Source: Chryseobacterium indologenes
GTDB taxonomy: Bacteria > Bacteroidota > Bacteroidia > Flavobacteriales > Weeksellaceae
DNA length: 64,000 bases
Assembly (NCBI GenBank): GCA_001013295.1
Contig: LAZY01000036.1
Span: 103,038 to 167,037 of the forward strand
Direction: 5' to 3'
Each line of letters starts with the position of its first letter. The stretch's first letter is position 1. Below, in pieces: positions 61,599-64,000 of this stretch. The position numbers and the translations under genes are program-made. The notes under the pieces were generated by a model. That model saw only the letters and a program-made list of their open reading frames with translations. It did not search any database and was not told the origin of the DNA.

Positions 61599-62783
61599 TT
61601 AATGAAAATTTGAATTCTTTGTAATGTTCAGATAGTCTTTCAATACTTGCATCTGATCCTTATTTCCTCTTTTTATTCTGGCATCCCTGCTTACAAGGGT
61701 ATCATAGATTTTGTTGAAAAGTATTTTTGATTTTGGAAACAGTGTCCTATAGGGAACTTCCGGAATCTGTAGTCTTTTGCAAACTTCATCATCCAATAAA
61801 AACCAGGTACAGCAGATGTGCAGGTATCGTAAATTTTTCCTTTGGAGCTCAAATTTTAAAATAGGATTTTCCAAAGATTCATCCAGTAAAGAGTGGGCGA
61901 GGAGTACAGAATCTTTATCCGATGGCGGCTGAACGGAAGTCCATAAATAAAAATATTCCGTTGCCTGCTTTTTGTCATCGGGGAGAAGCTGCTCCGGGAT
62001 TCCCAGAAGGTAACCTACATATTTCCATAGGTGGAAAATTCCCTGTTCTTCTTCAGGAGAGATGGTGTTGCCCAGTTTGATAAGGCTGTGAAGAAATACC
62101 AGGCTGAAACCAATATAGGTAGCCATCATATCCCAGGAATTAATAGGCTCGCCCCAGTTTTCCGTGTCCCATTCCTTATAATGTTTCTTGATCGAAAGTC
62201 TTGCATAAGAGTGAATTAGTCGGGTTTTTATAGCAAATTCATATCCTTTTGCATGAATTTCCAAAGCATTGTAACGGGTAGCATTGACCCAGAAATCAAG
62301 GGTTTCAGAAAGACGTTTTACGGCTCCTTTTTTCAACGCTTCTGTCACAATAAGGGGTTTGTTGAGGTAGGCATAATCGTAACCACCAATCAGGCAATAA
62401 TCCCTTAATGAAATCAGAGAGTCCAGATTGCTTCGCATGCAGAGCTCGGCTCCACTTTTCAGCAGGTTGTAATCAAGCCACTCCGGAATATTCTGAGTTT
62501 GAGCAAACAATTTTTTTACACTTTCCGGAACATCATCGTTTTCAGAAACTCCATTTCTAATGTAGCCTTCTATTTCTCTGGAGGCTTCATGAAATTTTTT
62601 AGTAAAATAAACATCTTTCACAACTTGGTCTCCTGCTTCATCCACATGATAAAAGAAAGAAGCAAACTTCTCAAAATCCTTAAAACTTACCTCGGCCCCG
62701 GCAAGCTCAATAAGCTGTTTTCCGTTACCATGTTCCCAAAAATTTCTGAAATGTGGAGAATCCTTAAATCGCGGTTGTATCAT
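61599..62783 (-). CDS. Oxygenase MpaB / DUF2236 family protein
   Basis: A 394-residue all-helical protein of the MpaB/rubber-oxygenase (Lcp)-like DUF2236 family, haem-binding in characterised members. Typical parts: FASFFYHVDEAGDQVV, LISLRDYCLIGGYDYAYLNKPLIVTEALKKGAVKRLSETLDFWVNAT, and the conserved core KTRLIHSYARLSIKKHYKEWDTENWGEPINSWDMMATYIGFSLVFLHSLIKLG, in which the Arg and His are likely haem and catalytic residues. No signal peptide, so it is probably cytosolic. The substrate is unknown. It is convergent with the 402-aa membrane protein gene (33 nt between stop codons, no hairpin seen). Confidence 0.85.
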   Translation of the reverse strand: MIQPRFKDSPHFRNFWEHGNGKQLIELAGAEVSFKDFEKFASFFYHVDEAGDQVVKDVYFTKKFHEASREIEGYIRNGVSENDDVPESVKKLFAQTQNIPEWLDYNLLKSGAELCMRSNLDSLISLRDYCLIGGYDYAYLNKPLIVTEALKKGAVKRLSETLDFWVNATRYNALEIHAKGYEFAIKTRLIHSYARLSIKKHYKEWDTENWGEPINSWDMMATYIGFSLVFLHSLIKLGNTISPEEEQGIFHLWKYVGYLLGIPEQLLPDDKKQATEYFYLWTSVQPPSDKDSVLLAHSLLDESLENPILKFELQRKNLRYLHICCTWFLLDDEVCKRLQIPEVPYRTLFPKSKILFNKIYDTLVSRDARIKRGNKDQMQVLKDYLNITKNSNFH

Positions 62784-63036
62784 TGTTCATTCCTTTACCT
62801 ATAAAAATACAAGTTTTGCACCGAAGTTCTTTCGTGAGATTTGTCAGGCGGTCCATTTTATAAATATCCTTAAAGACTTTGATCTTTTTTGTATAAAAAA
62901 TTACCCTTTTGTGGTATTTCGAGCAATAATAAGGGGTTGTAGCTTTATATAAAATTTAAGAACTATAGAAACAATTTCTAAAAAGAAAAGACTTTCAATG
63001 TTTCCATTTAAAAAATTAACCTTAAAACAAATCATC

Positions 63037-63855
63037 ATGAAAACAAAAATTGTATTATTTTTTCTAATCTGGTCCAAATTTACTTTTGGACAGATTACTA
63101 TGGAAGAGAAAAAAATTATAATAAACGCTGACTCTGATGTGAAATCATTTGAAACTTTTATTGAGTTTTTTAGAAATGATAATAGTAAGAATGAATATGT
63201 GATTTATGCAATAAATCCGAATAATTATAGTATTTCACTTAGCAAAGATACCGCAATGCTACCTGTATTACAAACTGATAGAATGCTAGAAAAAAGTGAT
63301 GACAGAAGTCAAATTGGGCAGATTACTTTTAAGCGTAATACAGAATTAACAATTACGATTAATGACACAGGTGGGAACAAGCCAGTAGAAAAGGTTTATA
63401 AGATAAAGACGCAGACGGATTGGAGATGGATTACAGCATTTGGGGTAAACGCTATTTTTTATACCAATCGTAATAAATTTGCTTCTCAGAAAGCTGATGA
63501 TGGGACACAAAAAGTAGCAGAGGTTCAAAGTAATAAATTTATGGAATTGATGCCTGCTCTTATGTTTAGTTTCATGGATTATCAAAATACTTTTTCCTAT
63601 GGATTTACAGCAGGTTTAGGAATGAATTTTGAAGAAATTGCAGCTTTTACTGGTGTTTCTTTTGGAATAGGACATAATTTTATTTTAACCGGAGGAGTAG
63701 GGGTTCATAAGCAAACTCGTCCAAATACTAATTATTTTATAGGACAAACAATTGATAGCTCTATCACGAATGATAATTTAAATGAGTCACAATATCGAGT
63801 GAATCCTTTCATTGGAATTTCTCTTCGGTTAGATAAAAATCTGTTGAAAAAATAA
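63037..63855 (+). CDS. Secreted or outer-membrane protein of unknown function
   Basis: A 272-residue exported protein; the start at ATG 63037 gives the signal peptide MKTKIVLFFLIWSKFTFGQ, while an in-frame ATG at 62998 would bury it. Residues about 20-110 form a strand-rich domain (ITMEEKKIIINADSDVKSFETFIEFFRND...ELTITINDTGGNKPVEKVYKIKTQ). The C-terminal 150 residues look like a short barrel (WRWITAFGVNAIFYTN, MELMPALMFSFMDYQNTFSYGFTAGLGMNFEEIAAFTGVSFGIGHNFILTGGVGVHKQ, RVNPFIGISLRLDKNL). I do not recognise the family. It is followed by a strong terminator. Confidence 0.75.
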   Translation: MKTKIVLFFLIWSKFTFGQITMEEKKIIINADSDVKSFETFIEFFRNDNSKNEYVIYAINPNNYSISLSKDTAMLPVLQTDRMLEKSDDRSQIGQITFKRNTELTITINDTGGNKPVEKVYKIKTQTDWRWITAFGVNAIFYTNRNKFASQKADDGTQKVAEVQSNKFMELMPALMFSFMDYQNTFSYGFTAGLGMNFEEIAAFTGVSFGIGHNFILTGGVGVHKQTRPNTNYFIGQTIDSSITNDNLNESQYRVNPFIGISLRLDKNLLKK

Positions 63856-63890
63856 GGTGCAATCAAGAATGATTTTAATGTTAAAAACAA

Positions 63891-63926
63891 AAAAGAGGCT
63901 GTCTCAAAAGGACAGTCTCTTTTTTG
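63891..63926 (+). terminator. Intrinsic terminator near the right edge
   Basis: AAAAGAGGCTGTC (63891-63903) pairs with GACAGTCTCTTTT (63911-63923, one G-T) and runs into T. From 63927 to 64000 nothing is seen. Confidence 0.85.
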
Positions 63927-64000
63927 TATTTCATAGAAAAAAGATTTCGATATTTTGATTTTTAAAAAAATATCTTGGAAAAAAGAAGATATAAGTCAAA

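Noticed and set aside
1..64000. CRISPR arrays, complete insertion sequences, integrases or restriction systems
   Set aside because: I saw no regularly spaced short repeats, no transposase or integrase frames and no methylase or nuclease pairs. Only non-coding repeat elements were found.

Overview
The window reads as one contig of chromosomal DNA from a flavobacterium of the Weeksellaceae type, most like Chryseobacterium or a close relative. The evidence is low GC, paired SusC/SusD genes, a TamB-TamL pair, a fused cbb3 oxidase subunit CcoNO, secreted proteins beginning QVGVNTPNP after the signal peptide, weak ribosome binding sites, and many promoters with the Bacteroidetes -7 element TAnnTTTG. 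The genus is an inference; no 16S gene is present.

Layout. 1-1.6 kb: end of yidC, convergent with rnhB. 1.9-12.1 kb: two tandem SusC/SusD outer-membrane uptake pairs, each with its own promoter, followed by a small lipocalin-like lipoprotein. 12.2-14.3 kb: argS with a large internal insertion. 14.3-22.7 kb, minus strand: tamB-tamL-yihY operon. 22.9-26.1 kb, minus strand: ccoNO-ccoP. 26.3-31.9 kb: a small XRE regulator, a two-component system (beta-propeller sensor kinase plus LuxR-type regulator) and a secreted C1q-like protein. 32-35.2 kb: an amino-acid permease between decayed genes. 35.2-38.4 kb: a secreted agmatine deiminase-family enzyme, an HdeD-like membrane protein, a TonB-C-like secreted protein and an ACT protein. 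38.4-45.9 kb: an island next to tRNA-Gln with a phage-tail-like 208-aa protein, a 1614-aa CotH/LRR protein and a 66-aa protein, bracketed by two copies of a 340-400 bp direct repeat. 46-52 kb: menE-like ligase, arfB, an outer-membrane protein, a GreA-like factor, a deoxyhypusine-synthase-family enzyme, an alkyltransferase-like protein and an XRE regulator. 52-64 kb: htpG, an S9 peptidase, a 483-aa unknown, recA, a membrane protein of unknown function, an MpaB/DUF2236 oxygenase-family protein and a secreted unknown.

Most genes are housekeeping or envelope functions. The least explained material is intergenic. Four copies of a roughly 165-bp element (three intact, one degraded) end in ACGCAAAG/CTTTGCGT and carry a 19-nt stem-loop whose arms differ between copies but stay complementary, so the fold appears selected. 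Two further 256-257 bp elements share the same plan and flank the deoxyhypusine-synthase-family gene. One of the 165-bp copies lies within each of the long direct repeats that bracket the tail-like island beside tRNA-Gln. Other points of interest are a duplicated promoter/gene end around the GreA-like gene, a TGACA-type repeat shared by htpG and an unknown gene at nearly the same distance from the start codon, and a roughly 100-residue insertion in ArgS.

All calls come from reading the sequence and from knowledge of protein families; no database search was run.
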